From: Apostichopus californicus | Taxonomy: Eukaryota > Echinodermata > Holothuroidea > Aspidochirotida > Stichopodidae | Direction of reading: 5' to 3' | Assembly (NCBI GenBank): GCA_020650975.1 | Contig: JAIPMN010050146.1 | Location: forward strand, 1,667-31,816 | Length of the DNA: 30,150 nt | Part shown: positions 1 through 10,690 of the stretch, piece by piece | Position numbering within the stretch: the first letter of the stretch is position 1 | How the letters are laid out: every line of letters begins with the position of its first letter | Program-made: the position numbers and the translations under genes | The notes under the pieces: model-generated | What the model saw: the letters and a program-made list of their open reading frames with translations, nothing else | Database searches by the model: none | Told to the model about the DNA's origin: nothing

Positions 1-322
1 GCCCCCCCCCCCCCCGGTGCTACTCATCAACGATACTGTCAGTGTCAGTCAGACACTTCATCTTTCACGACTGCACTTTTGTTCCGCCTTTTTTTGCGAT
101 ACATTTGCAACACTGGCCTCCACTTCACAAACTTATTAATCACTCTGGTTAAGCAAGTAAGCAACTGAGTATAAGTTTATCTGCTTGAAGGCTACATATA
201 CTTCTAACTACAAAAGCTATGTTAATGTAACAAAGGGGAAAACTTTTTCCTAGCGCGCTTAATAATATTTTCTTTTTGTTGGGAGGGGGGGGGGTGGCAG
301 GCTATTGATCACTCACATGAAT
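1..322. other. no gene seen; poly-C and poly-G runs
   Basis: The window opens with a 15-nt C run, and a G-rich run lies at 281-294. The rest is unique AT-rich sequence in which I see no gene. Confidence 0.5.
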
Positions 323-880
323 TTGTTTCAATTGTTCACTTCATTCCAACTGAACATTTGGAATGAAGTGAACAATTAAACATTTTGCAGAAAAATGTTG
401 AGTTGACGAGATACGTTGATAAGTTGTCAATTAAACATTTTCCAGAATATTGTTCAATTGCTCAGTTGGAATTAAGTGAACAATTGAACATTTGCAGAAA
501 AAAATGTTGAGTTGACGAGATACGATAAGTTGTCAATTAAAACATTTTCCAGAAAAATTGCTCAGTTGGAATTAAGTGAACAATTAAACATTTGCAGAAA
601 AATATTAATTTGACGAGATATGATAAGTTGTCAATTAAACATTTTCCAGAAAAGTGTTAAATTGCTCAGTTGGAATGAAGTGAACAATTGAACATTATGC
701 AGAAAAATGTTGAATTAGCGAGATAAAATAAGTTGTCAATTAAACATTTGGAGAACATTTTTCAATTGCTCAGATGGAATGAAGTAAACAATTGAACATT
801 TTGCAGCAAAATGTCCAATTGACGAGATATGATAAGTTGTCAATTAAACATTTTGCAGAAAATTGTTCGATTGCTCACTT
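323..880. repeat. ~106-bp tandem repeat array, about five copies
   Basis: The anchor AAGTTGTCAATTAAACATTT recurs at 421, 527, 624, 730 and 834, so steps are 106, 97, 106 and 104 bp. Each unit also carries TTGCTCAGTTGGAATGAAGT, GAACAATTGAACATTT and TTGACGAGATA. Copies differ by scattered substitutions and small deletions. The array starts with a perfect 18-bp inverted repeat, at 330-347 and 360-377. Confidence 0.85.
330..377. repeat. 18-bp perfect inverted repeat at the head of the array
   Basis: AATTGTTCACTTCATTCC (330-347) is matched exactly in reverse complement at 360-377, across a 12-nt loop. The right arm is part of the tandem repeat unit; the left arm is the same segment inverted. Confidence 0.85.
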
Positions 881-1278
881 AAGGGGCAAAGTTTTTCTTA
901 TGTTGTTGACCCTTTTAAGCTTCCGTAGATTAGCATTGAGTGGTTTAATTGCATACCATAGAGACAATATATATCCTGAACTTATCAAGATGCTAAACGA
1001 ACAGGGTCAACCCACCCACAAGCAAAATTAGTACATAAATAAACCGAATTGAAGTTGGCGAAGGTTGTATAGTAGTTCTATTAGGCATCATTTTTAGAGT
1101 ATTCAAAATCATACAAATTTTTTTATAGTGGAGTATAAAGATGGCGAGATACAATTTCTCAAAGTGGCAAGGGAAAGGTGGTAAATAGGACTGATTAAAG
1201 GTCAATTTTGACCGAATTATTTTCAATTTTTAGGTCATTTACAATTACAGGAATATATGAAAAGGCCTAGGTAAATTA

Positions 1279-1313
1279 GAGTGCGACAGTCGGAAATTCC
1301 GACTGTCGCACTC
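1279..1313. repeat. 35-nt near-perfect palindrome
   Basis: GAGTGCGACAGTCGGAA at 1279-1295 is followed by one base and then its exact reverse complement at 1297-1313. The sequence is richer in G+C than its surroundings. No flanking direct repeat was evident. Confidence 0.85.
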
Positions 1314-1560
1314 ATATTCTCCAACTATCGTCAGTTTTACCAAGTTTTGGGGATGAGAACCACCACTCCCCCCCCCCCCTCTAGCGACGTCCCTGCATAC
1401 AGGCAGATGAATGCGTGTATGCTCTGGTGCAGGTGGTGGTGTGTTTGTGTGTGTCATACCTTACTGGTATACATTGTATCTCAAGAAGGGAGATTGGACC
1501 AATCTCATATTTGGCGAGTAGGAGTACCACATTAAGTAGGACAAGCCTATTGTTTTGGGG

Positions 1561-1573
1561 AGGTCAAAGGTCA
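1561..1573 (+). promoter_or_regulatory. DR1-type nuclear-receptor-like site
   Basis: AGGTCA, one A, then AGGTCA: a perfect direct repeat with 1-nt spacing, the consensus bound by HNF4/RXR-type receptors. It lies within a repeat unit, so function is unproven. Confidence 0.35.
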
Positions 1574-1849
1574 TTTAGGGCCACCGGAAGTAAAGATGTG
1601 TAAGCCTTTTAAACATGATATCTCAAGAAAGGAAGCCTTGACCAATGTCATATCTGTAGTGTAAGAGTATCACATTATGTCAAAGAAGAATTTTGTTTTT
1701 GGAGTTGTTAAAATGTAATTTGGGGTCACCCTGGGTCAAATTGTGAAAACAATGTGTACCCTATATTTCAAGAAGGGAATCTTGGACCAATCTCATATTC
1801 AGCATGTGGTTGTTATACGTTAAGTACAAGGAGCCTACTGCTTTTGTCG

Positions 1850-1862
1850 AGGTCAAAGGTCA
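1850..1862 (+). promoter_or_regulatory. DR1-type site in the third repeat copy
   Basis: The sequence is identical to the AGGTCA-A-AGGTCA site two repeat units upstream; the middle copy has lost it. Confidence 0.35.
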
Positions 1863-1905
1863 TTTGGAGTCACCAGGTGTCAAAATGTGGAAACCTTGTT
1901 TATAA

Positions 1906-4900
1906 TCTACTATATGTCCCAACGACCAACTTGTTAGATAATATGTGTGTTACACATCACAAGAATAGAAGAGGCTGTTGGCAATATGAAATTAGCTTAA
2001 GGGCATCCGTAGATAAGAATCAGAAGTCTCGACCAAATCTCTATTGACTTAAAGGTGGGCTCGCTCGTAGATTCTGTCCTTCACACCACCCGTCACACCA
2101 CCCGATCCAAAAATATTATCAATACTACCCTCTACTGGTTCGTCGCTGTTATCACGTAATTTCTTAGCAATCCCGTATTTACGGCTAGTAAGCAATATAC
2201 GGGTTTGGGTAACTGGAGCGATGGCCTTGACGAAATTCCTGCATAGTTCTTGTCTGTGACAGTGTCAGTAGTATGCGGTAAATTATTACACCGCGTTTTC
2301 GTGTGTGTTGTGTGATACAAAACTCTGTGGTTTGTTCATACGTTCAGAACTGTTCACGACTAGTGGGCTGTACAGGACAGTTTACGGTGGAGTTTTGCAT
2401 CAGGCGTATGGTTTTAGTCTGTTTTTACCTCCATGGTTTGACCAGGGAGCTGCTACTCTAGCAGCTCCCTGGTTTGACTATATTTAGGCCTACATTGTGA
2501 GCAGTCGAAGTCCGACCGGTTTGGGTGCCCTGGTTTTGTAGTTGATTCACCCATTAGGAAAGCTGTGCATGCTTTATCGAATATCAAAAGTGTAGCCTAC
2601 AGAAGTGCAGTAACCTAATTTAATGCTATTTTACTGTAACAAACCAGTGTATTTCAAACTTTTCCAGATGCACCAGTCTTGTACTTACTGGAGTAAAGTA
2701 TTTGCAAATATTGCAACCGAAGTCGCGAGTCGACATTTTTTTACAGCTCAAGAAACTAATAGTGAATATAATTCTGATACACACTGACTCGTATCACAAA
2801 AATAAAAACGCAAATAAAAAGTGAAACATTTTTCTAAAGTGATTACAACATTGGGTATCAAACGTATGGTCAAGTCCGTCATTTGTGAACAATTGGTATT
2901 TCATTCAATTTAAGTATGAATTATATATAGACACAGTCTGTATTTTAATATTTTTTATATGCATTTTAGTTATATATCAGGAGGGAAAGACAAAGCATTT
3001 TTTGTCATATATCATATATAGATAAATATGTATATTTACTTATATTTGGGATCCTGGCCACGGGCCCTTTAGGCGATCACAGAGCACTTGCCCTAGCTGC
3101 ATCCCAATCTCGGAACCGGTGCACCCAATTAAAAATAACGAAACTTGAACGGTAAAAGGGAAGTAAAAGACGTTGCCATAAGGGGCGGCTCCACCCTCTT
3201 CAGAAATGGCACAAAGGGAATAAGAAATGAATAATAAATTAACAGTTATTTCGACTGAACTACTGTACTCCAGAATTGAATATCCTGCTTCTTGTTCCGA
3301 ATAGCTCCCAACGAAATGCCAAAAAGTCGGCAACGGGGATGAGGGTGGGGGGGGGGGTGGGGGAGGGCACCCAGCTCCATTATGGGGCCACCTCTGCACC
3401 TCATCACGACTGACTCGAATTACAACTCTCAACTTGATACTAGTCAACCAAAAATTGTCCTTCGAAAGTTGAACTGAAATTGGATGGAATTAAAAAAATA
3501 AATACTAGCTGTCTGCATGGATCATACTCTATACTATTGTGTGACCATATAGGCGTACGGGCTCTAGTCAACCAGGAGGAACACTGGGGGAAGCTATTTT
3601 TCTTGCCAGAGAAATTTAAAAATTGCCCGGACGTTCCTAGCACGATTAATTCATTTCAAACTTTGACGTCAATGAAGGACAAAGAGAACCATATATACTG
3701 TAGGCCTATGTCTGACTATAAGATCATTGAACCATCACGAACAACTATGTTTTTTAGCTCTTGGGAAAACTCCGAATAATCTTCCATTTGCCGATTCCTG
3801 AAACTGGGAAGTACGGGGTGGGGGGGGGGGCTTTCCGTCTTGACCCACAAGTATAGTGAACGTTCGCCACAACAAGTGTGTTTAGCTTGGGACTAGCAAG
3901 GGGAGACTTGTCAACCTTGTGAACATATGTTTTTGGGGGATGGGGGGGGGGGGGACTCGGCAAACTAAACAATAGGGTAAATTTCAGAGGGAAGGAAAGA
4001 GGTGAAAAAAGAAAGAGTGAAAGACAGATGGAGGGATAGAGGAAGAAAGTGAAGAAAATGTGGAGGTGGAGGCTAGGGGGAGAGATAGAAATGATATGAA
4101 AATACAGAGAAAAGAAAAACAAGGGCAGAAAAATGGAGATCACTGGGATACTGTCAAATACACAACAAGAATATACAATCTAAATACCGGAATTAAATAT
4201 TGCACCACATTAATACAGCTTTATAACATCAATCAAAGGGGAAGGGTATGTTTCAAGGATGATGGAAAATAAGACACAACAATAGATGATTATGGTCTCT
4301 GATCTATTAGCTTCTTCTCTCTACTGCTACCAGGATGTAAGTGACCACAGGGACACACAATCCTCTTAGTAGTGATTACCTCTGAAACTTACTATGCGTA
4401 ACTGTTATCTTGCCAGGAAATACACCAGTGCATGAGAGGAGGTGAGAGACAGGACTGATTGATCGTGTCGATAGTTTTTTTTATATACATGTAATACACG
4501 AAGATAGACGTAAAATGTAGCATCGTTTGAACACTACAAAGGGGACCCTCCTCCGCCCCCAACTCCCACACCCTCCCCCACGTTCAATATCATATCCCCT
4601 CTTGGCAACGGAAATAAACACCAGTATAAATAAACCTATACAGATATTTATACCCGCTGTTAATCCGCAACTACGCCGGCTTGTTAAATCGTGTAGATTG
4701 ACGGCTTCGCCGTCATTTACTGCGTGTAGGCATATATGCAATAATACAAAGCTGAATGTTTCTCCTTGATCGAATTTCCCCAACCTTGCCCGCCTTGAAT
4801 TAGAGGGTGGCCAAGCGACTGCTTCACAGTCATAGCTACTATCAAACAAAATGGACGAAAGCAATTGATCTCAATCTGGAGATGCAGATGTATCAATAGC

Positions 4901-5083
4901 TGCAGATCCAACGGTTTGTGAATGTCGCACGACCTGTTAACGAAAGTCTGGGAAAAGTGCTTGCCCCTGTCGTATGTATGATCTCTTTTGTTCAGATACG
5001 TTCTTTTTCTTTCTCCAGAATACGTCTCCATGTTTAGGAACCTTTTGTGCTTCAAATTACAATCTTAATACTGTGTTCAGGGT
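1906..5083. other. no gene supported; hairpin and poly-G runs only
   Basis: Open frames here are short or low-complexity, for example proline runs opposite the poly-G tracts at 3347-3363, 3820-3830 and 3942-3954. None resembles a known protein. A small hairpin, TGACGGC-TTC-GCCGTCA, lies at 4699-4715. Purine-rich DNA extends over about 3980-4135. Confidence 0.5.
2441..2473. repeat. 15-bp hairpin of the CAGGGAG family
   Basis: ACCAGGGAGCTGCTA (2441-2455) pairs exactly with 2459-2473 across a CTC loop. It is preceded by TTTTTACCTCCATGG, the same phrase that precedes the hairpin at 5219-5247. Confidence 0.85.
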
Positions 5084-5247
5084 CCATAACAACTCCCTGA
5101 TTCAAAATACGTACGTAAACACTGTGCTAACTACCTATCAACTTGAATATCCACAACACTGACCAACGTACAGTAAACCATGGAGGTAAAAACACTGTTT
5201 TTACCTCCATGAGTAAACCAGGGAGTTGTTATGGATACAACTCCCTG
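5084..5247. repeat. cluster of related hairpins
   Basis: A 33-nt palindrome (5179-5211, arms CATGGAGGTAAAAACA around one C) is followed by an 11-bp hairpin (CAGGGAGTTGT at 5219-5229 with 5237-5247). The 16-mer CAGGGAGTTGTTATGG at 5219-5234 is also present exactly, but inverted, at 5084-5099. Together they look like a short fold-back repeat related to the one at 2441-2473. Confidence 0.8.
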
Positions 5248-5370
5248 AGTAAACAAACGTACATCACCCGCGGCCATAGCTTGCAACTTAATACCGTTCA
5301 CAGCCAGGTACAGCTATGATTAGGTGACCACTCAGAAAAGTCATGTGAGTAATGGGTGACACGCAAAACC

Positions 5371-5378
5371 ACTGAAAT
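5371..5378. repeat. left target-site duplication ACTGAAAT
   Basis: This is the 8-bp direct repeat directly before the CAGGG terminus; the same 8 bp follow the other terminus at 6496-6503. Confidence 0.78.
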
Positions 5379-6495
5379 CAGGGTTCGCAGGTTTCTTCCG
5401 GGGGTGGAAAAAACCGTGGAATAAACCGCGGTTTTTTCTACTCGGAAGAAATAGGTTTCTTCCAGTTTCTTCCGGACAAAATGGAAGAAACTCATTTTTT
5501 GGGGAAAAACTGTTGATAAAGTTTCATAACAACCTGCAATGATTTCTAACTATGGAATAAATGGACAAGAAGCACTATACTGTAGTGTCATCTAGGTAGT
5601 CTATATCTAGGTTTGGAGCACATGACCTGCCTCCAGCATATATTGTACACAATATAGTACTAGGCTACTGTAGCATCGGACAATTAAGGGAACAACTATG
5701 GGCAAGCAATATTTTGCAGACCAGAATGGTCCTGATTATAGCCCAGTTCTTAGTTAAAAACTAGTTTCTGAGTGGAGGGACAAGTGTTCCCTGGAAACTA
5801 GTGTAGGCCTACTACAATGCACACTCATTACTACGATTACATTGACCACTATGACCATATTTTGTTGAGATTGAACTCAAGACATGAGGGTTACAGATTC
5901 GACTGGAAGTTGTAGTGTGAAATGAGGGCTGGCTCGTGGCCAGCTGTGTTTAATTGTGGATGTTTGTTCTTTTGCTGTTGGGATGACAAGTCCTCCTATT
6001 AACTACAAGTTGTAATTTAGGGAGTTGCAGAAATTAAACTGTTGCCTAAATCTAATAGATATTGCTCGGCTATTTGCTTGGTGTTCATTGTATTAAATCC
6101 TCAGTGCATGGGCCAATCCAGGTTAATCATTCATAAAGTATGGCCAGTTGTGCAATTCTGGTTGATGGGGGGATCGCGAGATGATAAGTACTGTAGTCCT
6201 TCAATATTGTGATTTATAAGCAAACATCTTTTGGTGTAGAAAAAACCCCAAAATTATAATAAAAACAAAAATATCATATTTTGATGGTTTCAATGGTATG
6301 AATTTCAGTCAGATGTTGGTAAACTATTTGTCTCTTTATCATGTATGTGGGTTGTGCTGCGTATATGCCAATTTTCACAGTTTCTTCCGGTTTCTTCCAG
6401 TTTCTTCCGGAAGAAACTGGAAGAAACCTGGAAGAAACAGGTTTCTTCCACGTCCCCGGAAGAAATAGGTTTCTTCCGGAAGAAACCGAACCCTG
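5379..6495. mobile_element. non-autonomous hAT-type DNA transposon, 1117 bp
   Basis: The element begins CAGGGTTCG at 5379 and ends CGAACCCTG at 6495, a perfect 9-bp terminal inverted repeat. It is flanked on both sides by the 8-bp direct repeat ACTGAAAT (5371-5378 and 6496-6503). An 8-bp target duplication and a CAGGG terminus are typical of hAT elements. Both subterminal regions are packed with GGAAGAAA / TTTCTTCC in both orientations (5390-5495 and 6376-6488). These could be transposase-binding sites; they also form strong hairpins. No reading frame resembling a transposase is present inside, so it would depend on an autonomous relative. Confidence 0.8.
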
Positions 6496-6503
6496 ACTGA
6501 AAT
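6496..6503. repeat. right target-site duplication ACTGAAAT
   Basis: This is an exact copy of 5371-5378, placed directly after the CCCTG terminus of the hAT-type element. Confidence 0.78.
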
Positions 6504-9279
6504 CAAAGCCCACTATTTCTAAAAGTATACGAGAGCCCCGACCTTTAAGTGTGAAGATAACTTTTGGAGTTGCCATGTTCGTTGCTACATACGTGCCCAT
6601 GCTCAAAGGTATTTACAGTAATGAAATTTTTACATACATAGTTGCTATTGGAATGAGACGTTATCATTGTGAATCTTCGGTATAATATCTTTCCTTTCGT
6701 TGTTGAAGTTTTTCGTCGTATTTCACAATTGTCGAGATTCGGTCCTAAATATAAACTTCAGGTTTGTATGCAGTAACGTTGGTAAAATGACCAGGCGCGG
6801 TTTACGAAAATTACCTGTTGCCTAGTTAAATGTTTTAGAGGCAAACCAGACACCAAATCATGGGGACCAGGGGGTAAAACTTGCCCGTCCTCTGCTTAAT
6901 GTATGGCTTGTGGGTGTACCACATTGAGTAGAAGGAGCCTATTGTTTTTGGTAGAGATCAATCTGTATGCTGAATAGGCGAAGTTTCCATCTCTGTCATC
7001 AACCGCCAATGTGAATATTGTTCGTCATGTTTCAATGCTTTTTGCTGTACTACTTATATTGAAGTATATTGAAGCATTGTCGAAACGGCACTGCAGTTTC
7101 GCTGTCTGGTTTGTATTCTGATAAATGGTATTAAAATTATTCTGTTTTCTTGAAATTGTTCAGTGTTTTTTTCTGCATAGCATACTATTAACATTAAGTA
7201 TTTGTTGTTTGTTATGTGATTATGTGTGTTATATGTGTGTGTGTGAGAGAGGGGTGTGTGGGAGGGGGGGGGGGTTGTGTTGGAGAGGTCGGGGCAGGGT
7301 GCATGCTGCACTTATCATGTTAAAAGTACAAAACTAGAAAATTTGCTGATCAAGTAAGCCCAATGCAAAGGAGTGCAAGCATGTTTCATGTTTCCAAGTT
7401 TAACTTTTTGTTTTGTTTATGGATAAATGTTTACAAATTATTTAAGTCAAAATATGTTTAACAACAAACAAATGAATCTGCAATAGTTGAGTTTGTTTCC
7501 AGATGCAAAGTCTGTTGATCCTATCTTGTATATCTATGAGCAACACAATAACTGTGGAGTATAAACATTAAAAGGTAAACTTAAGAACAATTGTTTTTAT
7601 TGTTAACATTGATTGCAATTGTCTTTATCTCCCCATTAGGTGATTGTAGATTATTCAGTCTCGAGGTGATGTTTTAGGGGTAACCTGATGCCAGATCTTA
7701 CACAGAATGCTAATAGTATAATGGTAAGTGCTTAATTAGTATATACAGTAGAATGACTGGTGAGCATCGTGATAGTTATAATTAGATTTGAGGCTGGGTA
7801 GAAAGGGATTTGGTTACTGCATAACCCTAGTGGAAAATAAACTGCTTCAACTTGCTTCAACAAAGTCCCTAAGGGAAGATGAAGGCCTCACCATAAAACA
7901 CATACACCATGTATGCGGGACTGCATTCTATACATTGTATTGCTTCTAATAATGTGTACACACACGTATGTAAATAGGTGTATGTGAAATTAACTGGGTC
8001 AGTATTTGTCAGTTAATGCATTATACATTATAGCACAAAATATTAGATTACTTAATCCCTTTAACAACCAAACCTATATGGAAAGCATGTTCGAAGTTGA
8101 CAGTATTTCATAGTGATGGGTGGCAGGTAAGGGTAGCAATCAGGTCTTCACAGCACTGCCATATACCAATGTATTGCTAACCTAGCTCCCTCCTAAATAG
8201 GCAGTAAAATGCAATTGCAAAGCCTGCAATGTATGACAGGCTCTTGAAAGATCAATTTAGTTCATGCGTTCATGCTCCCTTACAACATCAATAAAGACAA
8301 TTAAAACAATTCAATACCCGTACCCACTCAAAGTTAGAACACTTCTAAAGTCTGGTTTATATTATGAAGAGGACTATTCTTATTGGTACATGTACGTTAC
8401 ATTGATAGCATCACATCAGCAACTATTTCGATGGTCCAAACTATTTACTAGTCTCAAGTACATACCACGATATATTCTATGAGTAAAAGTAATTGGCTTT
8501 ACTAATACAAGCAAATCACAGACCTCTATCATTTTCAACTTGATAAATCTAATAAATACAAAGTTGAATTACTTTGCATATTCTCTTTTGACCTCCAGGT
8601 GGTACAGTTTTCAACATTGCATTGTAACGTTTTTTTCTGTACATTTCCTTCAAGGAAGTGAAAAAGAAAGCTTCAATCAGGTAAACATCACTGATGACAT
8701 AACTTTCTTTGTAGATGAGAGTCTAGGTGAGTGTCTCTACAAACTAATTTCTCAACATTCAGTTTGTGAAATGGTAATGGGTTGTGATGCATACCTTTGA
8801 TCAAGGCAATGAAGCTGCATTAAGTAATTCTCTTTTAGTGTATTTATGTTGCATATTAGACCACCAGACCCAACAAGAAAACAATGAATGTATAATTATT
8901 GATCAGAAAGTGATATGCATATCCATGTATGTTCCTATTTGACAGAAATAGAACACATTTATGAAACAAACATTGTGTCAACTTCCCAAATTTTGATCAC
9001 AACATTGGGTCAACATCTGGCTTTTTCACAATTTTGTTACATGAAAGAGGCTTGAGCACTAACATATTATTTACCACCCAATGCAACAAATTTGCTACAC
9101 ATGTGTATTTATTTTGGTCATTTCTTTGCAATTAATGCTGAGAAGAATTCAACCCACAACAGAATACCATAACAGGCAAAACAGTTAATATTACAGAGGG
9201 TAATTTGAAGAACCTGCACTCTTAATTATTAAGGTTAGCTGTGAACCGTTTTCGTCTTTTAAGGTAATTAATATCACAT
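6504..9279. other. no gene supported downstream of the NLR
   Basis: The sequence is AT-rich. A partial copy of the AGGTCA repeat family lies at about 6905-6960, and a GT-rich run followed by poly-G at 7224-7274. I searched the minus strand by eye for LRR-coding exons of the NLR and saw none; weakly conserved short exons could be missed. Confidence 0.45.
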
Positions 9280-9285
9280 TTTATT
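9280..9285 (-). promoter_or_regulatory. possible polyadenylation signal of the NLR gene
   Basis: AATAAA reads on the minus strand about 350 nt beyond the in-frame stop at 9636. It would end a transcript that does not use the 9680 donor. The surrounding DNA is AT-rich, so a chance match is quite possible. Confidence 0.25.
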
Positions 9286-9635
9286 TTATCAAATCATTGC
9301 TTCTACATTGAAACGATGAGGCAATGGTCATATTTCCACACAAAATAATAGGTTTTTTACCCATGTAGTTGTTTTATGTGGTACTATATTTCTTATATTT
9401 TTGACTAAGAGAATGAGATGGGAAAAAAGGTATTCAGAATTTCACTGGCATTCAGAAAGGATTTTTTTTTTGTGTATATATCTATCCACATTTAAAAGAA
9501 ACATCAAAAACCCAAATTAATCAAATCAAAAAAGAATTATTGTAATATAAATCTAAACAATGTGGGTAGCACAGTTGAGCCACAAATATGAAATACATTA
9601 AACCAAAATGTATTGAACTTTTTCAACTTAAGAAC

Positions 9636-9997
9636 TCATGCTGGTGTGTTGAGAGTATCAATACACAAATTAATAATTACCTGATTGGCTGAAGCAACTT
9701 CAAGGACTTGTATGGTAGACCCCTGTAACAATTTGGTATCATTTGAGTCAATGAAAATGGTTCTTGACAATAAGTTCTTAACTGACTGCAGGCATTGGTC
9801 TGATTTTTCTTCTTGTTCAAGCATGCAAAGTATAGCAAACTGGCTTCCCCTTTCGGTTTCGCTCAGATGTTTGATGATGATGTCTGCTGCTGACTTGTCG
9901 AGACCACATGCAAAGCGATAGACATACTGGAGGTCAAGTGGGTTGATGCTGTTCAAGGTTTCTTTCACAGTGATGGATGGCGCTGCTGAAGACGTTC
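9636..9997 (-). CDS. NLR exon 4: helical (HD2-like) domain and probable C terminus
   Basis: The exon starts after acceptor GGATTACAG at 9998-9999 and completes a Gly codon begun in the NACHT exon. DLQYVYRFACGLDKSAADII resembles the helical segment after NACHT in NLRs (pattern Y-R-F-x-C-G). GSQFAILCMLEQEEKSDQC continues it (pattern A-L-L-C-L-x-E). The end TKLLQGSTIQVLEVASANQ resembles the run-in to an LRR region. Two ends are possible. A good donor CAG/GTAATT at 9680-9679 would end the exon in phase 0 at 9681 and require more exons. Without splicing there, 14 further residues (VIINLCIDTLNTPA) precede a TGA stop at 9638-9636, giving a 627-residue protein without LRRs. An AATAAA on this strand at 9285-9280 would suit the second option. 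Confidence 0.78.
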
Positions 9998-10417
9998 CTG
10001 TAATCCAAGCAGACAGATTATATGGGTTTTAATGTGTGTAGTTTACTGCAGGCATCATACCAAGGTGCTGACACATCGCAATAGCGCCACTGTTCCATTG
10101 CAGTATTTGTAGTATCAACTCCCCCTATAATTTAAGTAGTAATCATTGTATATATAGTTATTTCTATTTGATGTATGTTAATGTTTTGTTTTATGGTGTT
10201 GTGACATTATACACTGTCATTAAAAACAGAAATCAGGGATTGGTTGGAATTCGAGATTTATTTCTAAGAAGCAGACATAATGACATATAGTATTACTGGT
10301 CTATCTGAGGTTCAAAGAAGGTTACACTTTGTCTGACATAAACTCCAAAAAATATGATAACAATTAATGTCATATTTTGTGAGGCCAAAATATTCAGAAT
10401 ATAGGTTTACAGTTGAG

Positions 10418-10690
10418 GCATGTTAGGTCTAAGCACCGGCCCAGTGATATGAATATTAACCTGAAACATGCCTTAATTGTATGCTCCATTGATTGACTTA
10501 GGTCTAAGCACAGCAGGGTGACAGTGAGTAATATTCGCTGCAACCTGCCTTCATTACAATACTTCATTCATGTGATGTAAGTTCAGGCCAGTGTGACAGT
10601 GAATAGTAACCCTAAAACTGTCTTCATTACATGCTTTGTAACTGCACTGTAAGTACTGACAAGTTAGTGTGACAATGAATATTATCCAAA
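10418..10690. repeat. ~78-bp degenerate tandem repeat in NLR intron 3
   Basis: About four copies share TAGGTCTAAGCAC-like starts (about 10425, 10500, 10577 and 10650). Each then has GTGACAGTGAATATTAACC and a CTGCCTTCATTACATGCTT block. Confidence 0.65.

Larger units (their letters stand above)
1477..1905 (+). repeat. ~143-bp tandem repeat, three copies, with AGGTCA pairs
   Basis: Copies begin TATCTCAAGAAGG-like at 1477, 1619 and 1764. Each continues with a TTGGACCAATCTCATAT block, GTACCACATTAAGTA, AGCCTATTGTTTT and then GGTCAAAGGTCATTTGG and a GTCACC block. Related copies occur at about 6905-6960 and, inverted, at 15735-15990, so this is a dispersed family. Short open frames crossing it are not protein-like. 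Confidence 0.8.

Noticed and set aside
323..880. CRISPR-like array
   Set aside because: Units are continuous ~106-bp tandem repeats without unique spacers, in a eukaryotic context.
1415..2047. Short plus-strand frames across the 143-bp repeat
   Set aside because: They arise from the tandem repeat units and share no protein motif; the similarity between them is DNA repeat identity.
3040..3447. 135-residue minus-strand reading frame
   Set aside because: A proline run opposite a poly-G tract and hydrophobic low-information sequence; no motif, splice support or family resemblance.
3754..4143. 129-residue minus-strand frame rich in F, L, S and P
   Set aside because: It is the complement of a purine-rich tract, so the hydrophobic look comes from base composition. 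Not a membrane protein.
8644..8700. Apparent micro-exon (TTCCTTCAAG, 27 nt, then CAG/GTAAAC) on the plus strand
   Set aside because: No flanking exons, no recognisable peptide; chance splice-like sites are expected in AT-rich DNA.
9685..9921. 78-residue plus-strand frame
   Set aside because: Opposite-strand shadow of the NLR helical-domain exon.
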